Shown: positions 1 through 9,140, numbered from the stretch's first letter. The stretch is 64,000 bases of DNA from Pseudomonas viridiflava (GCF_900582625.1 NZ_UTIQ01000327.1:310001-374000); one strand, 5' to 3'. Program-made: numbers and translations. The notes: generated by a model from the letters alone, not told the origin.

Positions 1-303
1 CACCAGCACGTCGGCGGCAGATTCGGTCAGCGGCCAGGCTTGTTCTTCGCACACAATCTCGGCGCCTGGCAACGGCGCGCCGACGTGAACGCAGCGTTGA
101 ATCTGTTTGGCGCCGGACGGTTTGTCGGCGTGCGGGCCGTAATGCACCAGGTAGCCGCCAAAGAACCGCGCCAGTTCGTCTTCCAGCAAGCGCCGTTCTT
201 CGCCGAGCATCATTTGCCCCAGCGGGCCGTCGAGCCAGCCGCGCGCGGCGCTGATCAGCTCGAGCCATTCGGGGTCAGCTTGGGCGAAGGCCTTGTCAGT
301 CAT
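1..303 (-). CDS. Class I SAM-dependent methyltransferase, N-terminal part (cut by window edge)
   Basis: The reverse strand is open from an ATG at 303 to the window edge (101 codons, no stop). The start reads MTDKAFAQADPEWLELISAARG, and the stretch LLEDELARFFGGYLVHYGPH follows. This is how the methyltransferase encoded divergently from gloB in Pseudomonas begins. The glycine-rich SAM-binding motif would lie in the missing part, so the call rests on N-terminal resemblance and on position, about 100 bp head-to-head from gloB. The substrate is unknown. The competing forward-strand reading frame over this stretch looks like a shadow. Confidence 0.65.
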   Translation of the reverse strand, partial: MTDKAFAQADPEWLELISAARGWLDGPLGQMMLGEERRLLEDELARFFGGYLVHYGPHADKPSGAKQIQRCVHVGAPLPGAEIVCEEQAWPLTESAADVLV

Positions 304-403
304 AACCGTTCCTCACTTCATGGGCACCGCATTGCGGGCACAGCACCAGACCGCGCGAAAAACCAATAAGATGCGTCGTCACCGTCAGCTTAGCGACCGC
401 GCC

Positions 404-1195
404 ATGATACAGATCGATGCCCTACCCGCTTTCAACGACAACTACCTCTGGTTGTTACAAGACACTGCCACGCAGCGCTGCGCGGTGGTCGATCCCGGCG
501 ATGCCGCCCCGGTGCTGGCCTGGTTGAAAGCCAACCCCGGCTGGCAACTGAGCGACATTCTGGTCACTCACCACCACTTCGACCACGTCGGCGGCGTGGA
601 GCAATTGAAAACCGCTACCGGGGCGAAGGTCTATGGCCCGTCCCAGGAAAACATTCCCGGCCGCGACGTGGCGTTGGACGACGGCGACCAGATTGAAGTG
701 CTCGGCCTCACACTGCGCATTTTCACCGTGCCGGGCCACACCCTCGGCCATATCGCCTACTACGCAGCCAGCGCGCCGACCGAAGCCAGCGTGCCGCTGC
801 TGTTCTGTGGCGACACCCTGTTCGCCGGCGGCTGCGGGCGCTTATTCGAGGGTACGCCAGAGCAAATGTTCAGCTCCCTGGGCCGCCTGGCCGCGCTGCC
901 CGACGACACGGCTATTTACTGCACCCACGAATACACCCTTAGCAATTTGCGCTTCGCCCAGGCCGTTGAGCCACAGAACGCCCAGATCAATGCTCGCCTG
1001 GCGCAAGTGACGGCGTGGCGCGAGCACGGGCAGATCAGCTTGCCGTCGAACCTCGCCCTGGAACGGGCAACGAATCCGTTTTTACGTGCTGAGGTTGCGA
1101 ACGTGGTCGCAAAAATCGACGAACGGGACGGCGCGGTTCAACGCAAGCCTAGCGAGGTGTTTGCTCGCCTGCGGGCCTGGAAAGACCAGTTTTAA
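404..1195 (+). CDS. gloB: Hydroxyacylglutathione hydrolase (glyoxalase II)
   Basis: This cytosolic metallo-beta-lactamase-fold enzyme hydrolyses S-D-lactoylglutathione to D-lactate and glutathione, the second step of methylglyoxal detoxification. The 263-aa protein starts MIQIDALPAFNDNYLW, the usual GloB N-terminus. The dinuclear metal motif THHHFDH lies at residues 55-61, followed by the VPGHTLGH and GDTLFAGGCGR motifs and by CTHEYT. Length matches the family (about 250-260 aa). An in-frame ATG at 293 would add 37 residues not seen in GloB proteins, so 404 is preferred. It is divergent from the methyltransferase gene and precedes mltD. Confidence 0.95.
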   Translation: MIQIDALPAFNDNYLWLLQDTATQRCAVVDPGDAAPVLAWLKANPGWQLSDILVTHHHFDHVGGVEQLKTATGAKVYGPSQENIPGRDVALDDGDQIEVLGLTLRIFTVPGHTLGHIAYYAASAPTEASVPLLFCGDTLFAGGCGRLFEGTPEQMFSSLGRLAALPDDTAIYCTHEYTLSNLRFAQAVEPQNAQINARLAQVTAWREHGQISLPSNLALERATNPFLRAEVANVVAKIDERDGAVQRKPSEVFARLRAWKDQF

Positions 1196-1230
1196 GTCCA
1201 TTGCTGCCTAACAGGGCGGCCGGTTAAAAC

Positions 1231-1259
1231 TTGACCACATTAGGCGGCGTTCCTAGAAT
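1231..1259 (+). promoter_or_regulatory. Putative sigma-70 promoter of mltD
   Basis: TTGACC at 1231-1236 and TAGAAT at 1254-1259 are separated by exactly 17 bp. Both boxes are near consensus, and the pair sits 37 bp upstream of the mltD ATG. This is seen in the sequence only; no transcription start is known. Confidence 0.6.
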
Positions 1260-1295
1260 CGCCCGATCTTTTTGCCTGGATCACACCCGCCGCCG

Positions 1296-2894
1296 ATGCC
1301 GTCAATCGCCCTGAAGTCCCGGAAATTCGACACATTGGCCCGTCTGGCTCGTGCGCTCCCGGTTGTCTTCGCGGCCATTCTGGCGGGCTGCCAAAGCAGC
1401 GGCGGTCACAATCCCGGCACTTCCAGCCCCGTCACCCTGACCAGCCGCACCCAGCCGCCGGAATGGATGACCGACACCCCCGGCACCGACAAGCCCCAAG
1501 ACATGTGGGACCGCATGCGCGCCGGCTTCAAGCTGCAAGACGAAATCGGCATCAATCCGCGCATCGAACAACAGCGCCTGTGGTTCGCCAGCAAGCCCTC
1601 GTATCTGGAAAGCGCTAGCGGTCGCGGCAGCTTGTATATCCATTACGTGGTCGAGCGCCTTGAAGCCCACGACATGCCGCTTGAGCTGGCGCTGCTGCCG
1701 GTGATTGAAAGCTCGTATAACCCCTTCGCCCTGTCGCGCAGCGATGCGGTTGGCCTGTGGCAGTTCATTCCATCCACCGGGCGCAACTTCAATTTGCAGC
1801 AAACCACGTGGTACGACGGCCGCCGCGACATTACGGCTTCGACCAACGCCGCCATCGAATACCTGTCGCGCCTGCATGAAATGTTCAACGGCGACTGGCT
1901 GCTGGCCCTGGCCGCTTACAACGCCGGCGAGGGCACCGTGAGCCGCGCCATCGAGCGCAATCAGCGCCTCGGCTTGCCAACCGACTACTGGAACCTGCCG
2001 CTGCCCAAGGAAACCCAGGACTACGTGCCCAAGCTGCTGGCCCTGTCGCAACTGGTGAATGCGCCAGCCGCGTATGGCATCAACCTCGACCCCATCGCCA
2101 ACGAGCCCTACTTCGAAGTGGTGGAAATCGACAAGCCGATGGACCTCAGCCGCGTGGCCGCCATGGCCGATATCGACAAAGACGAGTTGATCCAGCTGAA
2201 CCCGGCGTTCAAACGCAACATCACCCGTGGCGGCCCTTCGCACCTTTTAGTGCCGACACAAAAAGCCGAACGCCTGACCACCTCGCTGGCGCAAATTCAG
2301 CCGAGCGACATCACCGAATTCCAGGAATACCGCGTGCGCAAGGGCGACAGCCTGCATGGCATCGCCAGCCGCTATCAGCTCTCGTCAGCAGAATTGAAAG
2401 AAGCCAATGACCTGTCCGGCAATAAACTCAGCGTTGGCCAGACCCTGACCATTCCGCTGACCGCCGGCTCGGCGCCGCTGCCCTCGCCTTTCCCCACCAG
2501 CAAGCCGACCGCCGTGGCCAGCAGCACCACCACCAGCGTCAAGCTCAAGAGCTACAAGGTGAAAAACGGCGACAACCTCTGGCAGATCGCTAAGGCCAAC
2601 AAGCTGGACGTCGGCGACCTGCGCCGTTGGAACAACCTGCCAAACAATGCGGTAAAACCGGGGCAGACCCTGGCGCTACAAGGCACGCAGCAAGTGATCC
2701 GCAGCATCGCCAAGAACAGCCCGGCGCAGGGCCGCGAGACGGTCACCTATTACAAGGTGAAGAAAGGCGACTCGATGTACATGATCGCTAAGCGCTTCAA
2801 CGTCGAAATGCAAAACCTCAAAACCTGGAACCCGAAGACCAGTCACGACCTCACTCCGGGCCAGACCCTCACGCTTTACCTCACCGACCGCTGA
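1296..2894 (+). CDS. mltD: Membrane-bound lytic murein transglycosylase D (lipoprotein with three LysM domains)
   Basis: This outer-membrane lipoprotein cleaves the MurNAc-GlcNAc bond of peptidoglycan with formation of 1,6-anhydroMurNAc. The 532-aa protein has a lipobox LAGC with the acylated Cys at residue 32. The SLT domain has the catalytic Glu at about residue 138 in VIESSYNPFA, then SDAVGLWQFIPSTGR and ALAAYNAGEG. Three LysM peptidoglycan-binding repeats start near residues 343, 419 and 485, each with a YxVxxGD start. A TTG eight codons upstream (1272) is possible, but the ATG at 1296 gives a normal lipoprotein signal. It has its own promoter and follows gloB, a common Pseudomonas arrangement. 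Confidence 0.95.
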   Translation: MPSIALKSRKFDTLARLARALPVVFAAILAGCQSSGGHNPGTSSPVTLTSRTQPPEWMTDTPGTDKPQDMWDRMRAGFKLQDEIGINPRIEQQRLWFASKPSYLESASGRGSLYIHYVVERLEAHDMPLELALLPVIESSYNPFALSRSDAVGLWQFIPSTGRNFNLQQTTWYDGRRDITASTNAAIEYLSRLHEMFNGDWLLALAAYNAGEGTVSRAIERNQRLGLPTDYWNLPLPKETQDYVPKLLALSQLVNAPAAYGINLDPIANEPYFEVVEIDKPMDLSRVAAMADIDKDELIQLNPAFKRNITRGGPSHLLVPTQKAERLTTSLAQIQPSDITEFQEYRVRKGDSLHGIASRYQLSSAELKEANDLSGNKLSVGQTLTIPLTAGSAPLPSPFPTSKPTAVASSTTTSVKLKSYKVKNGDNLWQIAKANKLDVGDLRRWNNLPNNAVKPGQTLALQGTQQVIRSIAKNSPAQGRETVTYYKVKKGDSMYMIAKRFNVEMQNLKTWNPKTSHDLTPGQTLTLYLTDR

Positions 2895-2912
2895 TCAACG
2901 CGCCACGCAGCC

Positions 2913-3302
2913 TTAACGCAATGTGGGGCTGAGCATGATCAACAGCGTGCACACCAGGCCAACGATCCACACCAGCGACCGTTGCCAGTGCAAATCCCCC
3001 CAGTACAGAAACAGATACAGAACGCGGGCTACCACGAAAATCACCGCCAGGGTGTCGACGAAAAAGCCCATGGTTTGCGTGCCGTGCGCCATCAGTACGG
3101 CGGCGGCGAACAGCATGAAGGCTTCGAAGGTGTTTTGGTGGGCAGCGTACGCGCGGGCGCCGAAGCCGGTCAGGCGCGCTTGCTGGGCGCGGGGATGGTG
3201 ATTGTCATAACCGCCATCTTTTTTCATCTCGCGGGCCACCGGAACCTTGGCCACGTAAATCAGTAACGCGGTAATGAACACACACCAGAACGGCAGACTC
3301 AT
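2913..3302 (-). CDS. MAPEG family membrane protein
   Basis: A 129-aa integral membrane protein with about four hydrophobic segments. The loop sequence RAYAAHQNTFEAF is typical of the MAPEG superfamily (membrane-associated proteins in eicosanoid and glutathione metabolism), and the bacterial members are mostly uncharacterised. It is convergent with mltD, with only 18 bp between the two stop codons and no clear terminator. Substrate and physiological role cannot be told from the sequence. Confidence 0.8.
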   Translation of the reverse strand: MSLPFWCVFITALLIYVAKVPVAREMKKDGGYDNHHPRAQQARLTGFGARAYAAHQNTFEAFMLFAAAVLMAHGTQTMGFFVDTLAVIFVVARVLYLFLYWGDLHWQRSLVWIVGLVCTLLIMLSPTLR

Positions 3303-3413
3303 CGGTTGTTTTCCTTGTTATGGGGATGAGCCTGGAGTGTAGCCCGGCAATCGGGCGCCTAGTAAGGCGGTGTCGCTGGGAGCGAGCGTTGCACGCGCTC
3401 CCTTCAATGGCGC

Positions 3414-4400
3414 TTAGCCGAGATTGAGCAGCACGCGACCGACCATTTTCCCGGCCAGAATGCGCTGCAAGGCGGCTGGCAGTTGTTGCAGGTTCACCTC
3501 TTCCACCAGCGGTTCGAGGTCGAGTTTCCATTGCAGCGACAGGCGATCCCACATCGAGGCTTTGACCACCATCGGCAGCTCGACCGAATCGACGCCCAGC
3601 AGGTTCACGCCGCGCAGAATGAACGGCATTACGCTGCCCTTGAAGCCCACGCCAGCGGTCAAACCGCAGCAGGCGACGCTGCCGCCGTATTGCAGGGCTT
3701 TGACCACGTTGAAGAGGATGTCGCCGCCCACGGTATCCACCGCGCCGGCCCATTGCTCTTTAAGCATGGCTTTGTCGGCGCCGGCTTGCAGGTCTTCACG
3801 GCTGACAATCTGGCTTGCGCCCAAGCCTTGCAGAAACGCCGCCTGCTCCGCTTTACCGGTGGATGCCGCCACGGTGTAACCCAAGCGTGTCAGGAGCACC
3901 ACGGCAATGCTGCCGACGCCGCCGGTAGCGCCCGTGACCAGCACGGTACCGCTGTCCGGGCGCAGGCCGGCTTGTTCGAGTTTGTCGACGCACAGCGCGG
4001 CGGTCAGGCCAGCGGTGCCGAGCACCATGGATTCACGCAGCGACAAACCCTGCGGACGCTTGATCGCCCAGGCAGCAGGAATGCGAATGTACTGGCCGAA
4101 ACCACCAGCGGTGTTCATGCCCAGGTCGTAGCCGGTGACGATCACTTCATCGCCAACGGAAAACTCGCCAACGCTGGATTCCTCCACCACGCCAGCGGCG
4201 TCGATGCCCGGCGTGTGCGGGAAGTTACGGGTGACGCCACGGTTGCCGCTGGCCGACAGCGCGTCTTTGTAGTTGAGCGACGAGTAATGCACACGAATCA
4301 GCAACTCGCCGGCTGGAAGGTCCGCGGTGTCTCGCTCAATCACCTGCGGCTCGAACACGCCAGCCACTTCACTGACTTGTAGTGCGTTGAACTTACTCAT
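3414..4400 (-). CDS. acuI: YhdH/AcuI-type NADPH:quinone / acrylyl-CoA reductase
   Basis: A 328-aa zinc-independent medium-chain dehydrogenase/reductase. It shows the N-terminal GroES-like fold (LNYKDALSASG, PGIDAAGVV), the nucleotide-binding motif LVTGATGGVGSIAVVLL, and the family segment CCGLTAGVGFKGSVMPFILRG. YhdH/AcuI proteins reduce acryloyl-CoA to propionyl-CoA with NADPH; many are annotated only as oxidoreductases. Length matches the family. It is on the reverse strand downstream of sohB, with 59 bp between the sohB stop and its own start. The symbol is by family, and the physiological substrate is not proven. Confidence 0.82.
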   Translation of the reverse strand: MSKFNALQVSEVAGVFEPQVIERDTADLPAGELLIRVHYSSLNYKDALSASGNRGVTRNFPHTPGIDAAGVVEESSVGEFSVGDEVIVTGYDLGMNTAGGFGQYIRIPAAWAIKRPQGLSLRESMVLGTAGLTAALCVDKLEQAGLRPDSGTVLVTGATGGVGSIAVVLLTRLGYTVAASTGKAEQAAFLQGLGASQIVSREDLQAGADKAMLKEQWAGAVDTVGGDILFNVVKALQYGGSVACCGLTAGVGFKGSVMPFILRGVNLLGVDSVELPMVVKASMWDRLSLQWKLDLEPLVEEVNLQQLPAALQRILAGKMVGRVLLNLG

Positions 4401-4459
4401 ATCGCTCTCCTGCGTTAGCTCTTGTTATTGAACGCGCGACGCGGTGCCCGACCGGTTAG

Positions 4460-5479
4460 TTACCAGAAGCGTTGCTGTTGCAGGCGGCTCAGCCAAGTCA
4501 ACAACAGGCGGTCAACCGACAGGCTCGCTGCCAGGCCGACCCGCTCCGGCAGGCTTTTCTTGTGCGCGTAATGCAATTGGTACACGTCGGCGGTTTTCGC
4601 TTTGGTGGCGATGTATTCGTCGCTGGTCATCAGCTCATCCACCAGTTTTTTACCCAGTGCGGCCTGACCCAGCCAGACCTCGCCCGTGGCGATTTCGTCC
4701 ATCTGCAACTGCGGGCGGTAGCTGGCGACGAAGTCTTTGAACAGCTCGTGGGTGATTTCCAGGTCTTGCTGGAATTTCTCGCGGCCCTTCTCACTGTTCT
4801 CGCCAAATACCGTCAGCGTGCGTTTATATTCGCCGGCGGTGAGCACTTCAAAATCAACGTCGTGTTTCTTCAGCAAGCGGTGCACGTTGGGCAGCTGCGC
4901 CACCACGCCAATCGAACCCAGAATGGCGAACGGCGCGGAGATAATTTTCTCGCCGATGCACGCCATCATGTAGCCGCCGCTGGCTGCGACCTTGTCGACG
5001 CACACGGTCAGCGGCACGCCGGCCTGACGAATGCGCGCCAGTTGCGACGACGCCAAGCCATAACTGTGGACCATTCCGCCGCCGCTCTCCAGGCGCAGCA
5101 CCACTTCGTCTTTGGCTGTGGCCAGGGTCAGCAGTGCGGTCACTTCGTGGCGCAGCGCGTCGGTGGCGGAGGCTTTGATGTCGCCATCGAAATCCAGCAC
5201 GTAAACACGCGGTTTCGCCTCGGGGTTTTTCTTCGCCAGTTTGTCGGCCTTGGCTTGAGCCTTGTGCAGAACCTTCAGTTGGTCCTTGCTCACAATCGAG
5301 CCTTGCAACCGCTCGTGCAGCGCTTTGTAGAAGTCGTTAAGTTTATGGACCTCCAATTGCCCGCTACGTTTACGGCCTTTTCCGCGCAGCGCGGCGATGG
5401 TCAGCAGCACCACCAAAATGGCCACCACCACCGTGAATGTCTTGGCCAGAAAGCCAGCGTAATCGGCTAAAAACTCCAC
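4460..5479 (-). CDS. sohB: Inner-membrane serine protease SohB (S49 family)
   Basis: SohB is a membrane-anchored periplasmic protease of the SppA family. The 339-aa protein starts VEFLADYAGFLAKTFTVVVA, giving one N-terminal transmembrane anchor. The nucleophile region is KVAASGGYMMAC, followed by the conserved LGSIGVVAQ and the candidate general-base lysine in EYKRTLTVFGENS. I chose the GTG at 5479 because a GAGG box lies 8 nt upstream and because it gives the standard Pseudomonas N-terminus; an ATG 32 codons further up lacks homology. No terminator is visible before acuI, so they may be co-transcribed. Confidence 0.9.
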   Translation of the reverse strand: MEFLADYAGFLAKTFTVVVAILVVLLTIAALRGKGRKRSGQLEVHKLNDFYKALHERLQGSIVSKDQLKVLHKAQAKADKLAKKNPEAKPRVYVLDFDGDIKASATDALRHEVTALLTLATAKDEVVLRLESGGGMVHSYGLASSQLARIRQAGVPLTVCVDKVAASGGYMMACIGEKIISAPFAILGSIGVVAQLPNVHRLLKKHDVDFEVLTAGEYKRTLTVFGENSEKGREKFQQDLEITHELFKDFVASYRPQLQMDEIATGEVWLGQAALGKKLVDELMTSDEYIATKAKTADVYQLHYAHKKSLPERVGLAASLSVDRLLLTWLSRLQQQRFW

Positions 5480-5659
5480 GCGTTTTTCCTCGATAAACCT
5501 GATAAGCGCCCGGCATCGGGCGGCGAGTAAGGGCTCAAGCATACCGACGCAACCCTGGCCCGACCAGCTGCGCAAAGGCGCTGTTTGTTACCAGGCTGTG
5601 CGTCTCGCTTGGGCTACGGAGCGCAGCTACAGCGATTCAAACAAGCGTATGTTTTTTCG

Positions 5660-5687
5660 TTGACAGGCCCACCCTATCCTCATACCC
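5660..5687 (+). promoter_or_regulatory. Possible sigma-70 promoter upstream of the histidine phosphatase gene
   Basis: A perfect TTGACA lies at 5660-5665. A weak ATACCC at 5682-5687 follows at 16 bp spacing, 35 bp before the GTG start. The -10 box is poor, so this is tentative. Confidence 0.3.
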
Positions 5688-5722
5688 TCGCGAAACTTTC
5701 ACCGTAGCGGGATGACGCTCAC

Positions 5723-6433
5723 GTGGGCAGCATTTATATGATTCGCCATGGCCAGGCTTCCTTTGGCGCCGACGATTACGACGTGCTGTCCGAGCGCGGT
5801 GTGCAGCAAGCCGAGATTCTCGGCCAGCACCTGGCGCAGCTCGACGTACGCTTTGATCGTTGCCTGGCCGGCAGCCTCTTGCGTCAGCAGCACACCGGCA
5901 AATCGGCCCTCGCTCAACTCCAGGCCGCCGGCATTGCCACGCCGGAGCTGGAAACCGATGAAGCCTTCAACGAATTCGACGCCGATGCCGTGATTCGCGC
6001 CCTGCTCCCCGATTTGTTGCCAGAAGAACCCCACGCCCTCGAGACCTTGCGCAATGCGGCACAAAACCGTGGCGAGTTTCAGCGTCTGTTCGCCCTGCTG
6101 ATCGGTCGCTGGATTTCCGGCGAGCATCCGAAACCGGGCCTGCAAAGCTGGAAAGAATTCGTTGAACAAGTGGAAGGCGGTCTGGCGCGGATTCTCGAAC
6201 GCGCCTCGAGCAAAGACAGCGTCGCCGTCTTCACATCAGGCGGCACCATTACCGCCATGCTGCATCTCATAACTGCAATACCGGCAGCGCAAGCTTTCGA
6301 GCTGAACTGGCAAATCGTCAACACCTCGCTCAACCGCTTCAAGTTCCGCGGTCGCGAGGTGGCACTGGCTTCCTTCAACAGTCACGCGCATTTAGAGCTG
6401 TTGAAGGCGCCGGAACTCATCACTTTCCGCTGA
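5723..6433 (+). CDS. Histidine phosphatase family protein (phosphoglycerate mutase-like)
   Basis: A 236-aa protein of the branch-1 histidine phosphatase fold. The phospho-accepting histidine is in the RHG motif at residues 8-10 (IYMIRHGQASFG), and the second catalytic region is FTSGGTITAML. It probably hydrolyses a small phosphorylated metabolite; the substrate is unknown. The start is a GTG at 5723, which fits the motif being a few residues from the N-terminus. It is the first gene of a same-strand group with the SCP2, phosphotransferase and SDR genes, a neighbourhood conserved in pseudomonads. Confidence 0.82.
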   Translation: MGSIYMIRHGQASFGADDYDVLSERGVQQAEILGQHLAQLDVRFDRCLAGSLLRQQHTGKSALAQLQAAGIATPELETDEAFNEFDADAVIRALLPDLLPEEPHALETLRNAAQNRGEFQRLFALLIGRWISGEHPKPGLQSWKEFVEQVEGGLARILERASSKDSVAVFTSGGTITAMLHLITAIPAAQAFELNWQIVNTSLNRFKFRGREVALASFNSHAHLELLKAPELITFR

Positions 6434-6496
6434 GTTCCGGACTACTGTGGCCCGCAAGGCCGCGCGTAACCCAAGAAAACTATAAAGGATCGAATC

Positions 6497-6811
6497 ATGA
6501 CCACAGTTGCTGACATCGCAAAAACCATGCAGTCCAAATTCAACGCTTCCGCTGCTGCCGGCCTGGACCTGGTATTCGGTTTCAAAATCGAAGACGGCGA
6601 AGACTTCTACCTGACCGTTAAAGACGGCACGTGCGACCTGACCGAAGGCACCGCACCAAACGCCAACGTCACCCTGATCATGAACACCGAAACCCTGGCT
6701 GGCATCACCTCCGGTGAAACCGACGGCATGCAGGCGTTCATGGGCGGCAAACTGCGCGCTGAAGGCGACATGATGCTGGCCATGAAACTGGGCGAACTGT
6801 TCCCGGTTTAA
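6497..6811 (+). CDS. SCP2 sterol-binding domain protein
   Basis: A 104-aa stand-alone SCP-2 domain protein (KIEDGEDFYLTVKDGT, then MQAFMGGKLRAEGDMMLAMKLGELFP). The domain binds fatty acyl-CoA or other lipids in a hydrophobic tunnel. There is no signal peptide, so it is cytosolic. The RBS AAGGA sits 8 nt upstream of the ATG. It lies 63 bp behind the phosphatase gene and is followed by a strong terminator, so it is probably the most abundant product of this group. Lipid specificity is unknown. Confidence 0.88.
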   Translation: MTTVADIAKTMQSKFNASAAAGLDLVFGFKIEDGEDFYLTVKDGTCDLTEGTAPNANVTLIMNTETLAGITSGETDGMQAFMGGKLRAEGDMMLAMKLGELFPV

Positions 6812-6838
6812 GGCGATTTAGCGTCTACGCTAGATGAC

Positions 6839-6869
6839 AAACCGGAGTCTTTGGACTCCGGTTTTTTTT
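6839..6869 (+). terminator. Rho-independent terminator after the SCP2 gene
   Basis: A perfect 11-bp stem (AAACCGGAGTC paired with GACTCCGGTTT) with a 4-nt loop is followed by eight T residues, 27 bp after the SCP2 stop. Confidence 0.9.
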
Positions 6870-7032
6870 CGTCTGCGCGCGGTCTGTTGCGTAGGTTGTA
6901 GCCGGCAATCAGGCCGGATGATTATCCAAAAACACGCTCACCAATAAGGGCCCGCGCGGCTTGTGAGGCCTGCGGCACGGCATTAGATTAGCCAATAATC
7001 TAAGGCCCTCATTATAAGTAGAAGGGATAAGT

Positions 7033-8100
7033 ATGGCGCTTACCGACCAGTCCACCCGAATCCGTAATGGCGAAGAACTCGACGCCGCCGTTATCGACCC
7101 GTACTTGAAGGCGCACATTCCAGGCCTGACTGGCACGCCGGTAATCAGCCAATTCCCCGGCGGCGCCTCGAACCTCACCTACTTGCTCGAATACCCGGAT
7201 CAGGAATTCGTGCTACGCCGTCCTCCGTTTGGCCACAAAGCCAAATCGGCCCACGACATGGGCCGCGAATTCCGCATTCTCAACCAGCTCAACGCCGGCT
7301 TCCCGTATTGCCCGAAAGCCTACGTGCACTGCACCGATGAGAGCGTGATTGGCGCCGAGTTCTATGTGATGGAACGCGTCAACGGCATCATCCTGCGCAC
7401 CGACATGCCGCCTGAGCTGAACTTCAGCCCGGAGCAAACCCGCGAGCTGTGCAAGAACTTCGTCGACAAATTCGTCGAGCTGCACAACGTCGACTACAAC
7501 GCCTGCGGCCTAGGCGATCTGGGCAAACCGGAAGGCTACGTAGAGCGGCAGATTGGGGGCTGGACCGACCGCTACGAAAAAGCCATGACCCCCGACGCGC
7601 CGACCTGGGACGTGGCCAAAGCCTGGCTGCGCGACAAGATGCCCGCCGACCACCACAAGCCGGCAATCGTGCATAACGACTACCGCCTGGACAACGTGAT
7701 TCTCGACCCTAACAACCCGACGCAAATCATCGGTGTGCTGGACTGGGAACTGACCACCATCGGCGATCCGCTGATGGACCTGGGCAACACCCTCGCCTAC
7801 TGGATCGATGCAGCCGACTCGGCGCCGATGCAAATGATGCGTCGCCAGCCAAGCCACGCGCCGGGCATGTTTACCCGTCAGGAATTCGCCGACTACTACG
7901 GCGAGCGCGCCGGCGTGGAGGTGAAAAACCTCGACTTCTACTACACCTATGGCCTGTTCCGTCTGGCCGGCATCGTGCAGCAGATTTACTACCGCTACTT
8001 CCATGGCCAAACCCAGGACAAACGCTTCGCCTCGTTCATTCAACTGAACAAGCTGCTGGAGCAAGCGAGCCTGCAGGTCATCCACAAGTCCACGCTGTAA
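7033..8100 (+). CDS. Phosphotransferase family protein (ACAD10/11 N-terminal-like kinase)
   Basis: A 355-aa protein of the aminoglycoside phosphotransferase (APH/choline kinase) fold. The catalytic loop is VHNDYRLDNVIL (HxDxxxxN), followed by the metal-binding GVLDWELTTIGDP. Bacterial proteins of this type resemble the kinase domain of ACAD10/11, which phosphorylates 4-hydroxyacyl-CoAs, and they commonly sit with acyl-CoA dehydrogenase or SDR genes, as here. That activity is an inference from the family. The start ATG at 7033 has an AGAAGGGA box upstream. Antibiotic resistance is unlikely. Confidence 0.85.
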   Translation: MALTDQSTRIRNGEELDAAVIDPYLKAHIPGLTGTPVISQFPGGASNLTYLLEYPDQEFVLRRPPFGHKAKSAHDMGREFRILNQLNAGFPYCPKAYVHCTDESVIGAEFYVMERVNGIILRTDMPPELNFSPEQTRELCKNFVDKFVELHNVDYNACGLGDLGKPEGYVERQIGGWTDRYEKAMTPDAPTWDVAKAWLRDKMPADHHKPAIVHNDYRLDNVILDPNNPTQIIGVLDWELTTIGDPLMDLGNTLAYWIDAADSAPMQMMRRQPSHAPGMFTRQEFADYYGERAGVEVKNLDFYYTYGLFRLAGIVQQIYYRYFHGQTQDKRFASFIQLNKLLEQASLQVIHKSTL

Positions 8101-8200
8101 TCATGCGCAACCCGCCGCCCGGCCCTCGGCTGGCGGCGGGTTCAGCCACCTGGCCGTCGCTAAGCCGACGCTTATAAAAACCCAGCATCAGGGGAACCCC

Positions 8201-8968
8201 ATGTCCAAGACCACTCTGTTCGACCTCGACGGCAAAGTCGCTTTCGTGTCCGGCGCCAGCCGCGGCATCGGTGAGTCCATCGCCAAATTGCTGGCCCAGC
8301 AAGGCGCGCACGTGATCGTTTCGAGCCGCAAAATCGAAGGCTGCCAGGCCGTGGCCGACGCCATCATTGCCGACGGCGGCAAAGCCACCGCCATCGCTTG
8401 CCACATCGGCGAGATGGAACAGATTCAGAACGTGTTCGCCCAGATTCGCGAGCAGTTCGGCCAGTTGGACATCCTGGTCAACAACGCCGCCACCAACCCG
8501 CAGTTCTGCAACGTGCTGGACACCGACCTGTCGGCCTTCCAGAAAACCGTTGACGTGAACATTCGCGGCTACTTCTTCATGTCCATCGAAGCCGGCAAGC
8601 TGATGCGTGAAAAAGGCAAAGGCAGCATCATCAACGTGGCCTCGATCAACGGCGTATCGCCGGGCGTTTTCCAGGGCATCTACTCGGTGACCAAGGCCGC
8701 CGTGATCAACATGACCAAAGTGTTCGCCAAGGAATGCGCGCAATTCGGCATTCGCTGCAACGCCCTGCTGCCTGGCCTGACTGACACCAAATTTGCCTCG
8801 GCGCTGGTGAAAAACGACGCTATTTTGAACACCGCGCTGCAACAGATTCCGCTCAAGCGCGTAGCAGATCCGAGCGAGATGGCGGGCACTGTTTTGTACT
8901 TGGCAAGCGATGCTTCCAGCTACACCACGGGTGTGGCGCTCAACGTCGACGGCGGTTTCCTCTCGTAA
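8201..8968 (+). CDS. SDR family oxidoreductase
   Basis: A 255-aa classical short-chain dehydrogenase/reductase. The cofactor motif is VSGASRGIG near residue 16, followed by the structural NNAAT, a catalytic Ser in INVASINGV, and YSVTK as the YxxxK catalytic pair. The C-terminus GVALNVDGGFLS is typical. It probably acts on a 3-hydroxyacyl or similar substrate together with the preceding phosphotransferase gene, which ends 100 bp upstream. An AGGGGAACCCC segment precedes the ATG. Substrate unknown. Confidence 0.87.
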   Translation: MSKTTLFDLDGKVAFVSGASRGIGESIAKLLAQQGAHVIVSSRKIEGCQAVADAIIADGGKATAIACHIGEMEQIQNVFAQIREQFGQLDILVNNAATNPQFCNVLDTDLSAFQKTVDVNIRGYFFMSIEAGKLMREKGKGSIINVASINGVSPGVFQGIYSVTKAAVINMTKVFAKECAQFGIRCNALLPGLTDTKFASALVKNDAILNTALQQIPLKRVADPSEMAGTVLYLASDASSYTTGVALNVDGGFLS

Positions 8969-9003
8969 CTAATCGATCGGCTGCGCGTCGGCGTGGCTGC
9001 GTT

Positions 9004-9061
9004 AAAAAAAGACTTTGAATGCTCATGGGCTACAGCCCACTGCGCTTCAAAGTCTTTTTTT
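9004..9061. terminator. Bidirectional terminator between convergent genes, with a nested hairpin
   Basis: A perfect 16-bp inverted repeat (9004-9019 with 9046-9061) carries seven A residues on the left and seven T residues on the right, so it can terminate in both directions. The 26-nt interior contains a second hairpin, TGGGC-TACA-GCCCA. It lies between the convergent SDR and HDOD genes. Confidence 0.85.
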
Positions 9062-9140
9062 GCCTTGCCTCTTCTAGCTCGCTCGATCTTGATCGGCGTG
9101 GGTTCGCGAACGTTCTACATTCGACCCCACGGCGCAAACC

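Noticed and set aside
7033..8100. Aminoglycoside resistance phosphotransferase
   Set aside because: The fold is shared, but the neighbours (SCP2, SDR) and ACAD10/11-like sequence point to acyl-CoA metabolism.
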